From positions 1-64,000 of the forward strand of contig URNT01000002.1 in the NCBI GenBank assembly GCA_900549235.1: a DNA stretch of 64,000 nucleotides. Reading direction: 5' to 3'. A program made the position numbers and the translations under genes. The stretch is from an uncultured Clostridium sp. GTDB taxonomy: Bacteria; Bacillota; Clostridia; Lachnospirales; Lachnospiraceae. Below the pieces are notes generated by a model that was given only the letters and a program-made list of their open reading frames with translations, had not been told where the DNA came from and did not search any database. Of the stretch, positions 51,925 to 61,344 are shown piece after piece. Each line of letters opens with the position of its first letter. Positions within the stretch are counted from its first letter, which is position 1.

Positions 51925-51929
51925 GGTCT

Positions 51930-52673
51930 TTATCCTTTCATACGCTGTCTTACGATTTCATAGGCAAGGACTCCCGCCGCCACCGAAGCGTTGAGAGAAT
52001 CAATATCTCCCCTCATAGGAATGGAGGCGGTCATATCGCAGTGCTCCTTTACCAGCTTGCTGACACCCTCTCCCTCGTTTCCGATCACCAGGCCGATGGG
52101 GCCGGTCAGGTTCATACGGTACATCACCTCGCCGCCCATATCGGCGCAGACAAACCACAGCCCCTTCTTTTTCAGATCCTCCATGGCAGCGGACAGGTTG
52201 GTGACCTTGGCAACCGGCGTATAGTTTAAGGCTCCGGCTGAGGTCTTTGCCACCGTAGCGGTCAGGCCCGCTGCCCGTCTCTTTGGAATGATCACCCCGT
52301 GGGCTCCGGCCAGATTAGCAGTACGGATAATGGCTCCCAGATTATGGGGATCCTCAATGCCGTCCAGTATAAAGAGGAAGGGCGGCTCTCCCTTTTCCTC
52401 TGCAAGAGCCAGCATATCCTCCACCTGGGCATACTCATAGGCCGCCGCGCAGGCGATGACCCCCTGATGCTTTCCTGTCTCAGACATCTGATCCAGGCGC
52501 TCCTTTGCCACATATGTAATAATGGTATCCGACTTTCTGGCCTCTCTTACAATGGTCCGTACCGGGCCGTCCTGGCAGCCGTCCAGCACAAACAGCTTGT
52601 CAATGGTCTTGCCGGATCGGAAGGCCTCCAGAACCGCGTTGCGTCCCTCTATGGTCAGTTCTTCATATCTCAT
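51930..52673 (-). CDS. rlmB: 23S rRNA 2'-O-methyltransferase (TrmH/RlmB family)
   Basis: This 247-residue SPOUT methyltransferase has an N-terminal substrate-binding domain (IEGRNAVLEAFRSGKTIDKLFV) and the knotted catalytic domain with LDGIEDPHNLGAIIRTANLAG, IGNEGEGVSKLV and MRGDIDSLNASVAAGV. It overlaps the mini-RNase III gene by 11 bases, a standard Firmicute arrangement. Confidence 0.93.
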   Translation of the reverse strand: MRYEELTIEGRNAVLEAFRSGKTIDKLFVLDGCQDGPVRTIVREARKSDTIITYVAKERLDQMSETGKHQGVIACAAAYEYAQVEDMLALAEEKGEPPFLFILDGIEDPHNLGAIIRTANLAGAHGVIIPKRRAAGLTATVAKTSAGALNYTPVAKVTNLSAAMEDLKKKGLWFVCADMGGEVMYRMNLTGPIGLVIGNEGEGVSKLVKEHCDMTASIPMRGDIDSLNASVAAGVLAYEIVRQRMKG

Positions 52674-53127
52674 GTTGTTCTCCTATTTCTCCCAGTTTCT
52701 CAAGGCCCAGGCTCACAAGCTCTGTAAGCCTTATATAGCTTCCCTTTAAAAACAGCCAGCCCACCAGAGCCTCCAGGCCCGTAGCCATACGGTAGTCCGT
52801 CATGGTGGCGTTTTTGGCCATGGTAAAGGATTTGGCGTTGCGGCCCCGCTTGTATACGGCCCTCTCCCGTTCGGTCAGCTCCGGCTCAATGGCCTTATAA
52901 AGGGCAGCCTGGGCAGAGGCCTTTACAAGCCCCGCCGAATGCTTATGGAGCTTATTCACCTGCATATTGCCCCGGCTCACCACCTTAAGACGGATCATCA
53001 GCTCATAAACGCCGTCTCCTATATAGGCCAAAACCAGTGGCGAGTATTGATCCGCGTCCACTGGTCCAAGGTCCATGCTCTGCCAGTAAAAGGAGAGAAA
53101 CTGGTCTATGGTCATGCTCTCTTCCAC
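52663..53127 (-). CDS. mrnC: Mini-ribonuclease III
   Basis: This 154-residue RNase III-like enzyme lacks the double-stranded RNA-binding domain, as in the MrnC family that matures 23S rRNA. The catalytic segment is LVLAYIGDGVYELMIR. A GTG start at 53127 with GGGAG upstream is used; an ATG four codons in is the alternative. It overlaps cysS. Confidence 0.93.
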   Translation of the reverse strand: MEESMTIDQFLSFYWQSMDLGPVDADQYSPLVLAYIGDGVYELMIRLKVVSRGNMQVNKLHKHSAGLVKASAQAALYKAIEPELTERERAVYKRGRNAKSFTMAKNATMTDYRMATGLEALVGWLFLKGSYIRLTELVSLGLEKLGEIGEQHEI

Positions 53128-54521
53128 TTTACTCCCTCTCTGGTATCCTCTAATATAATGCCCATCTCAAGGAGACGTCCTCTGATCTCATCTGCCAGGG
53201 CAAAGTTCTTATCCTTTCTTGCCTGCTGTCTCGCGGCGATCAGTTCCTCGATCTCACTGTCAAGAACCTCTGCCTTCCGCTCTGTCAGGATACCCAGCAC
53301 ACCGCAGAGTTCCTCTAACTCGCCCTTAAGAAGGCTTATATATTCCTTTGAGGAAGCGCTGTCTGCTGTGGTGTTGGACAGCTTTACAAGCTCAAAGACT
53401 GCGGATACCGCATCAGCTGTGTTAAAGTCATCCTCCATGGCCTCCTCAAACTTAGCTCTGAGGGCAGCTGCCTCAGCCGCACGCTCTTTTTCTGCCTCTG
53501 TCAGTCCCCCTCCCTGGGACTTCGGCTCTAAGTCCTTCAGCTTCTCAACGCCTGTAAGGATACGGTCAAGACCATTTTTAGATGCCTCCATCAGATCGGC
53601 GCTGAAGTTTAAGGGGCTGCGGTAATGGGCGCTGAGCATAAAGAAGCGGAGCACCTGAGGCTCATATTTCTCGCAGATCTCCCTTACGGTAAAGAAATTT
53701 CCAAGGGATTTGGACATCTTCTTATTATCAATATTTAAAAAGCCGTTGTGCATCCAGTAGGTGGCAAAGACTTTTCCGTTGGCGCACTCGCTCTGGGCAA
53801 TCTCATTTTCATGGTGTGGGAAGATCAGATCCTCGCCGCCTGCGTGGATGTCGATCTGCTCGCCCAGATAACGCTTGGACATAACAGAGCACTCGATATG
53901 CCAGCCGGGACGGCCCTGGCACCAGGGTGACTCCCAGTAGGGCTCCCCTTCCTTCTTCGGTTTCCAGAGAACGAAGTCGTTCGGATCCTCCTTGCCTTCC
54001 TCGCCGGTTACCTTTAACTCGCGGAAACCGGACTGGAGATCCTCCAGGTTCTTATGGGACAGCTTTCCGTACTCTTTAAAGGAAGAAGTCCTGAAATAAA
54101 CAGTGCCGTCTGCCGCCACATAAGCGTGTCCCTTTTCGATCAGGGTGGTGATCATATCGATCATGCCCTGGATCTCCCGGGTGGCCTGGGGATGAACGGT
54201 TGCAGGCTTTACATTCATAGCCTCCATATCCTTTCTGCACTCCTCGATATAGCGCCTGGAAATGGTATCTGCGTCCACGCCCTCCTCAATGGCCTTCTTG
54301 ATGATCTTGTCGTCTACGTCTGTAAAGTTAGATACATACTGTACCTCATAGCCCTTATACTCAAAATACCGGCGCACCGTATCAAACATGATCATGGGCC
54401 TTGCGTTGCCGATATGGATCAGGTTATAGACTGTGGGGCCGCAGACATACATCTTTACCTGTCCCGGCACCAGGGGAACAAATTCTTCTTTTCTTCTGCT
54501 CAGTGTATTAAATATCTTCAT
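53112..54521 (-). CDS. cysS: Cysteinyl-tRNA synthetase
   Basis: This 469-residue class I synthetase has MYVCGPTVYNLIHIGNARP (HIGH with zinc Cys), WHIECSVMS (zinc ligand), HHENEIAQSE and KKMSKSLGNF. AAGGAG precedes the ATG. It sits between ispF and mrnC with overlaps on both sides. Confidence 0.97.
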   Translation of the reverse strand: MKIFNTLSRRKEEFVPLVPGQVKMYVCGPTVYNLIHIGNARPMIMFDTVRRYFEYKGYEVQYVSNFTDVDDKIIKKAIEEGVDADTISRRYIEECRKDMEAMNVKPATVHPQATREIQGMIDMITTLIEKGHAYVAADGTVYFRTSSFKEYGKLSHKNLEDLQSGFRELKVTGEEGKEDPNDFVLWKPKKEGEPYWESPWCQGRPGWHIECSVMSKRYLGEQIDIHAGGEDLIFPHHENEIAQSECANGKVFATYWMHNGFLNIDNKKMSKSLGNFFTVREICEKYEPQVLRFFMLSAHYRSPLNFSADLMEASKNGLDRILTGVEKLKDLEPKSQGGGLTEAEKERAAEAAALRAKFEEAMEDDFNTADAVSAVFELVKLSNTTADSASSKEYISLLKGELEELCGVLGILTERKAEVLDSEIEELIAARQQARKDKNFALADEIRGRLLEMGIILEDTREGVKWKRA

Positions 54522-55074
54522 ACTCTCTCTCCTTTTCCCGTCTGCAGCCAGAACAGCCCTGGCAGCCTCCGGCCATCATGTTACTATCATAGCAGTAATC
54601 CGCCGTTTCCGTCAATAAGGTAATGGCCTGAGAAGCGATCCCTTCCCCGGAGCCGGTAAAGCCGAGCCCCTCCTCTGTGGTGGCCTTTACACTGACCCTG
54701 GATGGATCCAGGTGAAGGGCTCCGGCGATATTTTCCGCCATCTGCGGCCTGTAGGGGGCAAGCTTAGGGCGCTGGGCGATGATGGTGGCGTCGATATTTT
54801 CGATCACATAGCCCTTTTCCTCCAGAAGGCTTCCCACCTTCTTTAAAAGCTCCATACTGGAAATCCCCTTATAGGCCGGATCCGTATCTGGAAAATGCTG
54901 TCCGATGTCTCCAAGAGCCGCTGCTCCTAAAAGGGCGTCCATCACCGCATGAACCAGCACGTCTGCATCTGAATGTCCCATAAGCCCCTTTTCATAAGGG
55001 ATCTCTACTCCGCCCAGGATCATAGGCCGCCCCTCTGTCAGCCTGTGCACGTCATAGCCTTGTCCGATCCTCAT
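54508..55074 (-). CDS. ispF: 2-C-methyl-D-erythritol 2,4-cyclodiphosphate synthase with Cys-rich tail
   Basis: This enzyme of the non-mevalonate isoprenoid pathway starts MRIGQGYDVHRL at 55074 (AAAGGAG 7 bases upstream); the open frame further upstream has no support. Metal ligands are in GYDVH and the HSDADVLVHAVMDALLGAA segment. The family is usually about 157-160 residues; this one is 188. The extra ~28 C-terminal residues carry Cys as C-x-...-GGCQGCSGCRR, a possible metal-binding tail. Confidence 0.95.
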   Translation of the reverse strand: MRIGQGYDVHRLTEGRPMILGGVEIPYEKGLMGHSDADVLVHAVMDALLGAAALGDIGQHFPDTDPAYKGISSMELLKKVGSLLEEKGYVIENIDATIIAQRPKLAPYRPQMAENIAGALHLDPSRVSVKATTEEGLGFTGSGEGIASQAITLLTETADYCYDSNMMAGGCQGCSGCRREKEREYEDI

Positions 55075-55103
55075 ACTGTATCTCCTTTCATAGGTCCCGG
55101 TCA

Positions 55104-56030
55104 TTATATCATCATACGGACCTTTCTTGCAATACATCCGGCCTGTATATCCCTCTGAAGGCCGCAGGCCTCCCCGTCTGTGTGTACAGGAAGGGGGTTC
55201 TCTGTATGGATCAGCACCTCCCGGCACTCATAATTTCTGGCTCTCCTTGCCCGGACTGTCTTTCCCTTCATAGCCCCAAGGAGCACAGGGATCATGCTGG
55301 CCCGGTTTTTGTGGCTTACGACGCAGATATTCATCCGGCCGTCGCTGCCATCGGCCTTAGGCGCAAAGAAAAAGCCTCCGCCCTCAGAAGGCTGTATATG
55401 ACAGGATATAAATAAAATATGGTTAAATTCAATCTTTTTTACTCCGTCCAGAATGATATAGCCTCTGGTGGAACGGCATTTAAAAAACTGGCGTATGCCG
55501 GTGAGCAGGTAAGAAAGCTTCCCAAGACCCAGCCGTCCCAGACAGCCTCCAAGCCGGGAGTTTCCCGCCTCCTGACAGACAGCGGCATCAAAGCCGATGC
55601 CCGCGCTTACCAGGAACCGGCGGTGCTCCACCTCCTGATCTCCGTAGGAAAGCACTCCATAATCGATCAGGGAGAAATGTCTGGGGACCAGCTGGAGCTT
55701 TAAGCACTTAAGCCAGCTCTTTGGCATCTTAAGGCATCTTGAAAGGTCATTGCCTGTACCTGCGGGGATATAGCCAAGATTTAAGGGCCCGTGGAAATAT
55801 GCTCCGTCCAGAACCTCGTTCATCGTGCCATCCCCGCCAACGACGATAATATTTCTGGGCTCCCTGCAGTCCTTTGTCAGCTCCCTCGTCCGCTCCCTGG
55901 CTTCTCCGGCTCCGGAGGTGAAGTATACCGCATATTCGGTCTGGTTCCGGTCCAGATAGGCGGCCATAGCCTTCCAGATCCTGCGTCCCCTGCCGGAACC
56001 CGCGTTGGGGTTTATAATAAAGTAATACAT
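55104..56030 (-). CDS. Diacylglycerol kinase-family lipid kinase
   Basis: This 308-residue protein has the DAGK catalytic signature IIVVGGDGTMNEVLDG and the N-terminal NPNAGSGRGRRIW. The C-terminal part has a beta-sandwich typical of the YegS/DgkB group. It would phosphorylate diacylglycerol or a related lipid. GGAGG lies 8 bases before the ATG. It is first in the long run that includes ispF, cysS and the pilus genes. Confidence 0.9.
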   Translation of the reverse strand: MYYFIINPNAGSGRGRRIWKAMAAYLDRNQTEYAVYFTSGAGEARERTRELTKDCREPRNIIVVGGDGTMNEVLDGAYFHGPLNLGYIPAGTGNDLSRCLKMPKSWLKCLKLQLVPRHFSLIDYGVLSYGDQEVEHRRFLVSAGIGFDAAVCQEAGNSRLGGCLGRLGLGKLSYLLTGIRQFFKCRSTRGYIILDGVKKIEFNHILFISCHIQPSEGGGFFFAPKADGSDGRMNICVVSHKNRASMIPVLLGAMKGKTVRARRARNYECREVLIHTENPLPVHTDGEACGLQRDIQAGCIARKVRMMI

Positions 56031-56140
56031 ACGTGGCTCCTCCTGTCCAACGAGGATATAGGGTTATTATAACATACTCCCCTATAAATGACTAATGAAA
56101 CACTGAGAAAATTTGTATTAAAAAAAATTAAAAAAAGGTG

Positions 56141-56169
56141 TTGACAATTTCCATTATTTATCATATACT
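56141..56169 (+). promoter_or_regulatory. Promoter of the tRNA-Val/tRNA-Met operon
   Basis: TTGACA at 56141-56146, 17 bases, TATACT at 56164-56169. GTCGCGAGAG follows at 56179-56188, the same motif as before tRNA-Thr. Confidence 0.8.
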
Positions 56170-56207
56170 GTACAAGCAGTCGCGAGAGCGGCGGTAAACC
56201 TGAATGT

Positions 56208-56280
56208 GGGGTCTTAGCTCAGCTGGGAGAGCATCTGCCTTACAAGCAGAGGGTCACAGGTTCGAGCCCTGTAGGCCCCA
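56208..56280 (+). tRNA. tRNA-Val (anticodon TAC)
   Basis: Cloverleaf: GGGGTCT/AGGCCCC acceptor, GCTC/GAGC D-stem, TCTGC/GCAGA anticodon stem with loop CTTACAA (anticodon TAC), ACAGG/CCTGT T-stem. Discriminator A. Confidence 0.96.
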
Positions 56281-56304
56281 CTACCTTTCAGAGTTTTCAT
56301 ATAT

Positions 56305-56378
56305 GGCGGAATAGCTCAGCTGGCTAGAGCACACGGTTCATACCCGTGGTGTCGTTGGTTCAAGTCCAATTTCCGCTA
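56305..56378 (+). tRNA. tRNA-Met, elongator (anticodon CAT)
   Basis: Cloverleaf: GGCGGAA/TTCCGCT acceptor (G-T first pair), anticodon stem CACGG/CCGTG with loop TTCATAC (anticodon CAT), T-arm GTTGG/CCAAT. It lacks the GGG/CCC initiator stem, so elongator Met is preferred over initiator or lysidine tRNA-Ile. Confidence 0.9.
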
Positions 56379-56388
56379 TTTTTTTATG

Positions 56389-56424
56389 AAAAAGCTGCCG
56401 CAGCTTACTACGGCAGCTTTTTTC
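56389..56424 (+). terminator. Terminator after tRNA-Val/tRNA-Met
   Basis: AAGCTGCCG pairs with CGGCAGCTT, followed by TTTTTC. Confidence 0.9.
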
Positions 56425-56438
56425 ATATTCTTTTTTGA

Positions 56439-59400
56439 TCAGTCATCTGCATGGAGCTCATCCAGCCCTTTTCTTCCCATTTTATATACCAGCTTATAAT
56501 AGGTAGGAAGCAGAACTAGCGTCAGGATAGTTGCCGCTGTCAGGCCGCCTACATTTACAAGGGCAAGGCCCTGCATCATGGCGCCTGCCTTACCGTAGGC
56601 CAGGGCATTAGGGATCATGGAGATCACCGTTGTCAGGGTGGTCATCAGAATGGGGCGCATACGGATAGCCCCTGCCTCCACCAGTGCCTTATCAAGTGGC
56701 ATTTCCGCCAGGAACTGATTGACTGTATCCACATAGAGGATACCATTGTTTACAACGGTTCCCACCAGCATCAGAAAGCCCAGCATGGATACCATACTGA
56801 TGGGGCTGTCAGCCAGGAACAGAAGGCCGAAGGAACCGATCAGACTGAAGGGGATGGTGGTCATAACCATCAGTGAGAACTTAGGCGACTCAAACTGGAT
56901 GGCCATAACGATAAAGATCAGGAAAATACCCGTTCCCAGGGCGCCGGCCAGTGAGCCAAGCTCCTCTCCCATGGTCTCATCCATGGCGTTGGAGGCGGGA
57001 GTGATCCCCTCAGGAAGCTGCCAGCCATCTACAAACTCCCTTACATCCTCCTCTGCCGTCTTTTTATACTCTGCCTGAGGCTCCATGGTAATGGCAACCT
57101 GATACTGCTTATCCTTTCTGGAAATCTGCTGAGGGCTGTCCTCGTAGCGTATCTCTGCCAGATCCTCCAGAGGAAGGGCAGTTCCCGAAGCTGTGGTGAT
57201 CATCATCCCCTGAAGCTCGTCGATGGTATCATAGCTGTCTGGGGCAAATTCTACAGTTACATCCATATCCTCGCCATTAACACGAAGGGTAGCCGCGTCC
57301 ACGCCGCTTAAATTGCTGTAGATCACAGAACCGATGCCTGCAGGGGTCAGTCCCTCTGCCTGGGCCGATACCGGATCAATATCCACCTTCACAACCGGAG
57401 CCGCATTTTCAATGGAGGTGTGGACCTGATAGACATCCTGCCTCTGGCGCAGGGCCGCGGCCAGGGCGTCGCTTTCACTCTTAAGCAGGTCATAATCCGT
57501 TCCCTGAAGGTCAACCTCGATCTGGTCTCCCCCTGTCATGGAGCTTGACATGGTGGTGCTACCCTGTTCGATGGTCAGGGTCATATCCTTATAATATGCC
57601 GTCTCCTGACGCCACTTTTCGATCACCTCATCCGTAGACAGCTTCCGGTCATCCTTCAAATAGGCGCTGAGGCTTACATCATTTCCTCCTCCAAGGCTTA
57701 AACCGCTGGAACCGTAGGTCAGCAGATAATGATCTACATCCTCCTCCTGTGATACCAGAGCCTCAAGCTCCGCCAGATTTTCATTGATGGCCTCAATGGA
57801 GGAACCAGGCTTTGTCTTTACGGTCAGCTGCACGATTCCCTCATCCACAGAGGACATCAGCTCTACGCTGAGCCTGGAGGCCAGGAAAAATGAAACCGCC
57901 AGAAACAGAACGCTGACTCCCAGCACCAGCCTTGTCTTTGGGATCACAGATGGCATTTTTTCCCGATACCAGTTCTGAAGCCCCTTTACCATGCCGTTTA
58001 CCGGAGCCCGGTCATTTTCCACCGGATGCCACTGATAATAGCACAGCGGAACAATGGTTACGGCAGAAAACAGAGAAGCCGTCATACAGAACACAATGGT
58101 ATAACCAAGCTGCTTAAAGAGCTGGCCGGACATACCGCTAATCATAGCAAGCGGGATGAACACCACGCAGGTGGTGATTGTACCACCGGTGATGGAGCCG
58201 ATCATAGTCCTGGTTCCCTCGATAGCGGCGTCATAAAAGTTCATCTTCTCCTTGGCCCGGAAACATCCATCCAGTACATTGATGGAGTTATCCACCATCA
58301 TACCAACGCCCAGAACCAAGGAGGTAAGGGAAATAACATTCATGGAAAAGCCCATGGCACTCATACAGATCAGCGCCAGGACAATGGACACAGGGATGGA
58401 GGTACCTACGATGATGGAAGCCCTCATATCTCCGTAAAACAGCCACAGGATAATCATGGAAAGGATAACCGCCACGATCATGGTCTGGAATACGTTGAAA
58501 ATAGATTCCTCAATCATTTCACTGGAATCATTGATCACCGTAATATCGATCTGAGGATAGGCTGCCTTCAGCTTTTCGATCTGGGCCGTAACCTCTTTTG
58601 ACACATCGATGGCCGTAGCGCTCTGCTGCTTCTTGATTCCCAGGGAGATAATGTCACTGCCGTTATAGCGGCCGATAGAATCTGCATCCTCAAGAGCCTC
58701 CTCCACCTGCGCCACATCAGACAGATGGATCACCTCTCCGCCGGCAAGGGGAATGGCGATCTGCTCCAGGCTTTTAGCGTCCGCGTAATCCTTCCCTACG
58801 CTGACATCCAGCTTCTGCTTCCCTGTTTTTATCTCTCCCGCAGGAATAGTAAAGTCAGCCGCTCCCACGATCTGGGCCACTGCCGTCATGCTCAGATGGT
58901 ACTGCTCCAGCTTTTCCGGATCCAACTGCACCCGGATATAATCCTTTTGTCCGCCGGATATGGACACCTCGCCTACGGAGCCCAGCTTTTCAAACTCCGG
59001 AACAATGTGATTGTCTACATAGGTATAGAGATTTCCGCCTGTATCGCCGCTGACTGCCAGGGTCACAACAGCCTGGGCATTCATATCCATCTCCATGATG
59101 TTGGATTCCTGGGCATCCTCCGGCATATCGCCCCGGATCCCGTCGATGGCCTTTTTCAGATTGATATAGGCTGTATCAATGTTAGTCCCGTAGTTATACT
59201 GCACAATAACGATGGAAACATTTTCCTGTGAAACAGACTGAATAGAATCCACGTCATCCAGAGAAGAAATGGCATCCTCCTGCTTCATAGTGATCAGCTC
59301 GTTTATATCCTCCGGGCTTGCTCCGGCATACACCGTACTGACGATGAGCATAGGCAGCTCCATCTCCGGGGTCAGCTCTACCTTCGATCCTAAAAGGGCC

Positions 59401-59492
59401 TGAAGGCCGAAGTAAAAAATGGTGATCAGGCACAGCACAACCGTAATAGGCCGCCGCACCGCGAATTTTGTCATATTTACCATTGGACTCAT
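56439..59492 (-). CDS. RND-family efflux transporter (AcrB/MdtC type)
   Basis: This 1017-residue protein has the full RND layout: helix 1 near the N-terminus (FAVRRPITVVLCLITIFYFG), two large outer loops, and 12 helices with the family boxes SMIILWLFYGDMRASIIVG and GMMVDNSINVLD. Its start overlaps the adaptor stop by 4 bases. In a Gram-positive cell it exports lipids, drugs or lipid-like compounds without an outer-membrane partner; the substrate is unknown. Confidence 0.92.
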   Translation of the reverse strand: MSPMVNMTKFAVRRPITVVLCLITIFYFGLQALLGSKVELTPEMELPMLIVSTVYAGASPEDINELITMKQEDAISSLDDVDSIQSVSQENVSIVIVQYNYGTNIDTAYINLKKAIDGIRGDMPEDAQESNIMEMDMNAQAVVTLAVSGDTGGNLYTYVDNHIVPEFEKLGSVGEVSISGGQKDYIRVQLDPEKLEQYHLSMTAVAQIVGAADFTIPAGEIKTGKQKLDVSVGKDYADAKSLEQIAIPLAGGEVIHLSDVAQVEEALEDADSIGRYNGSDIISLGIKKQQSATAIDVSKEVTAQIEKLKAAYPQIDITVINDSSEMIEESIFNVFQTMIVAVILSMIILWLFYGDMRASIIVGTSIPVSIVLALICMSAMGFSMNVISLTSLVLGVGMMVDNSINVLDGCFRAKEKMNFYDAAIEGTRTMIGSITGGTITTCVVFIPLAMISGMSGQLFKQLGYTIVFCMTASLFSAVTIVPLCYYQWHPVENDRAPVNGMVKGLQNWYREKMPSVIPKTRLVLGVSVLFLAVSFFLASRLSVELMSSVDEGIVQLTVKTKPGSSIEAINENLAELEALVSQEEDVDHYLLTYGSSGLSLGGGNDVSLSAYLKDDRKLSTDEVIEKWRQETAYYKDMTLTIEQGSTTMSSSMTGGDQIEVDLQGTDYDLLKSESDALAAALRQRQDVYQVHTSIENAAPVVKVDIDPVSAQAEGLTPAGIGSVIYSNLSGVDAATLRVNGEDMDVTVEFAPDSYDTIDELQGMMITTASGTALPLEDLAEIRYEDSPQQISRKDKQYQVAITMEPQAEYKKTAEEDVREFVDGWQLPEGITPASNAMDETMGEELGSLAGALGTGIFLIFIVMAIQFESPKFSLMVMTTIPFSLIGSFGLLFLADSPISMVSMLGFLMLVGTVVNNGILYVDTVNQFLAEMPLDKALVEAGAIRMRPILMTTLTTVISMIPNALAYGKAGAMMQGLALVNVGGLTAATILTLVLLPTYYKLVYKMGRKGLDELHADD

Positions 59493-60550
59493 CTGCCTCC
59501 TTCATCAGGCAGAACCTCCTGACCATCTGCCAGTTCATTGCTCCAGCTGGTGATAACCTGGCTGTCCTCTGTAAGCCCTTCTGTCACTTCTACAGACTCC
59601 TGATCACCGATCCCGGTTCCGATCATCACCTTTTTTGCCGCTCCGTCCTCATAGCAGTAGACAAAGGGTTCTCCATTATCGTAGCTTACTGCGTCCAGCG
59701 GAACCGTTAAAACGTCTCTTGCCTCATCCATCACCGCTGTGACCTTGACTCTGGCGCCGCTTGTAAGACCTGCACCCTGGGCGATGGAAGCTTTTACGTC
59801 ATACAGGCCGGTGGCCCCATTGACCATGGAACCAACCTCTGTTACGGTTCCTTCATAGTCCGTACCATTTTTCTGGATGGTAACCGTATCTCCCGGCTGC
59901 ATATGTCCCAGAATCTTTTCTGTCACTCCAAACTCCGCCTGTACCTGGTTCCCTCCGGAAATGACGCAGACAGGAGCGGAAGGGGATACCTGGCCGTGTA
60001 CCTCCACATCCCTTGTTTCTACCACGCCGCTGATAGGAGCCGTCACTGTGGTATAAGAGAGCTGAAGCTCATACTGGGCCTTTGCCGTCTCATAGGCAAG
60101 AGCCGCGCTTTTCGCGTTGTCCTGGGCCTGCTCATAGCTCTGCTGGGAGGTGTAGCCCCCGGCGTAAAGAGGCTGGAGCCTCGCAAGCTCCCGGTTAGCA
60201 TTTTCCGCCCCTACAGCAGCCGATTCCATCTGAAGCTGCAGGGTCTCCAGGGCATCTGAATCGATCTTTACCAGAGCCTGGCCTGCCTCTACCTGATCTC
60301 CTGCCTTAAAATACACCTCAAGAACCTCTCCTGCCATCTTTGGCATCACCGACGCCCTGGAAAGCGGCTGGATCGTTCCTGTCATGTCTGTATAGAGGAC
60401 AATGTCTCCCTTCTGGGGCTTCTGCAGATCCACCGTAGGGCGTGTCTCATAGTCTGCTGCCTTTTCACCGCCCGAAAACAGCCTTACCCCTATAAGGGCA
60501 GCAATAACAGCCACGGCAGCCGCCGTGATCAGTTTCGTTTTTCGCTTCAT
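59489..60550 (-). CDS. RND efflux adaptor (membrane fusion protein)
   Basis: This 353-residue protein starts MKRKTKLITAAAVAVIAALIG at 60550 (AAAGGA 10 bases upstream). It has an N-terminal membrane anchor, a lipoyl-like hairpin (GEVLEVYFKAGDQVEAGQAL), a coiled-coil helical hairpin, and barrel-sandwich domains (TVTAPISGVVETRDVEVHG). It links to the RND pump encoded downstream. Confidence 0.9.
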   Translation of the reverse strand: MKRKTKLITAAAVAVIAALIGVRLFSGGEKAADYETRPTVDLQKPQKGDIVLYTDMTGTIQPLSRASVMPKMAGEVLEVYFKAGDQVEAGQALVKIDSDALETLQLQMESAAVGAENANRELARLQPLYAGGYTSQQSYEQAQDNAKSAALAYETAKAQYELQLSYTTVTAPISGVVETRDVEVHGQVSPSAPVCVISGGNQVQAEFGVTEKILGHMQPGDTVTIQKNGTDYEGTVTEVGSMVNGATGLYDVKASIAQGAGLTSGARVKVTAVMDEARDVLTVPLDAVSYDNGEPFVYCYEDGAAKKVMIGTGIGDQESVEVTEGLTEDSQVITSWSNELADGQEVLPDEGGR

Positions 60551-60569
60551 GCTTTTAAATTCCTTTCTT

Positions 60570-61196
60570 TTATGTAGTCTGTACTTCCCGTCCGCCGCGG
60601 ATCCCATAGTCAAGGATCGCAAGCTGGGTGAGGATCTGGGACTGATCGTTCTGTTCCTCCCGTTTCATCAGAACCCCTCCGGAAATCACCATAAATCCCA
60701 TATTGATGACACTGATCAGCTCCTGGCTGGTAACAGCCGGATAGATGGCCCGGTCCAGAGCCTGAAAACAGGCCTCCTCATGCCGGGGAAGGAGCCACTG
60801 ACCGTAGTTTTCGCTTTCCCGTTTCAGGATCAGGCTCCTGCAGCCGGGCTGCTCCATCATTCTCCGCCAGGCCAGGCACAGCCGCCGTCCCTCATCCTCC
60901 TCTGCCAGTCTTCTGCAAAGCTCCTTCATAGCCTGGTAATAATTTCCCTTTTCCTTCACAAAGCAATCGCAGAACCAGTCCTCCAGCTCCTCTCTGAGCC
61001 AGGACGCCATGGCCGAAAACCAGTCATCCTTCCCCGAAAAATACAGATAAGTGCTGGCTCTGGAGATCCCGGCCCGGCTGGTAAGCCGGCTTACTGTTAT
61101 CTCATCATAAGGAATTTCCAGAAATTCCTCCCACATAGCCTCCAGAATACGGCGGCGCTTATACTCGCTTAACTGATCAAATTTTTCTGTGGGCAT
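60570..61196 (-). CDS. TetR-family regulator, first gene of the RND operon
   Basis: This 208-residue protein has a TetR helix-turn-helix (ISRASTYLYFSGKDDWFSAMA, with upstream YDEITVSRLTSRAG) and a C-terminal ligand-binding domain. It is the first gene of the efflux operon and probably represses it. The ribosome site is weak (AGAGAAAG); a good GGAGG lies too far upstream. Confidence 0.88.
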   Translation of the reverse strand: MPTEKFDQLSEYKRRRILEAMWEEFLEIPYDEITVSRLTSRAGISRASTYLYFSGKDDWFSAMASWLREELEDWFCDCFVKEKGNYYQAMKELCRRLAEEDEGRRLCLAWRRMMEQPGCRSLILKRESENYGQWLLPRHEEACFQALDRAIYPAVTSQELISVINMGFMVISGGVLMKREEQNDQSQILTQLAILDYGIRGGREVQTT

Positions 61197-61285
61197 TGTT
61201 TTTCTTTCTCTTTTACGAAGAGCTGCCTCCTTTCTTTCTGTGTGCGCTTCCTTATTATATTAGCTGCCTGCCTTTTATAAAATAG

Positions 61286-61334
61286 ACAATACAGGGCCCG
61301 GTGCACAAAATTAGTACACTGAGCCCTGTATTGT
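61286..61334. promoter_or_regulatory. Inverted repeat between the two TetR genes
   Basis: ACAATACAGGGC (61286-61297) and GCCCTGTATTGT (61323-61334) are perfect 12-bp arms with a 25-base spacer. It could be the terminator of the upstream TetR gene (weak T-run TATTTTAT) or a TetR operator before the RND operon; the TATAAT-like sequence near 61258-61263 lies just beyond it. Confidence 0.45.
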
Positions 61335-61344
61335 ACAAAAATAT

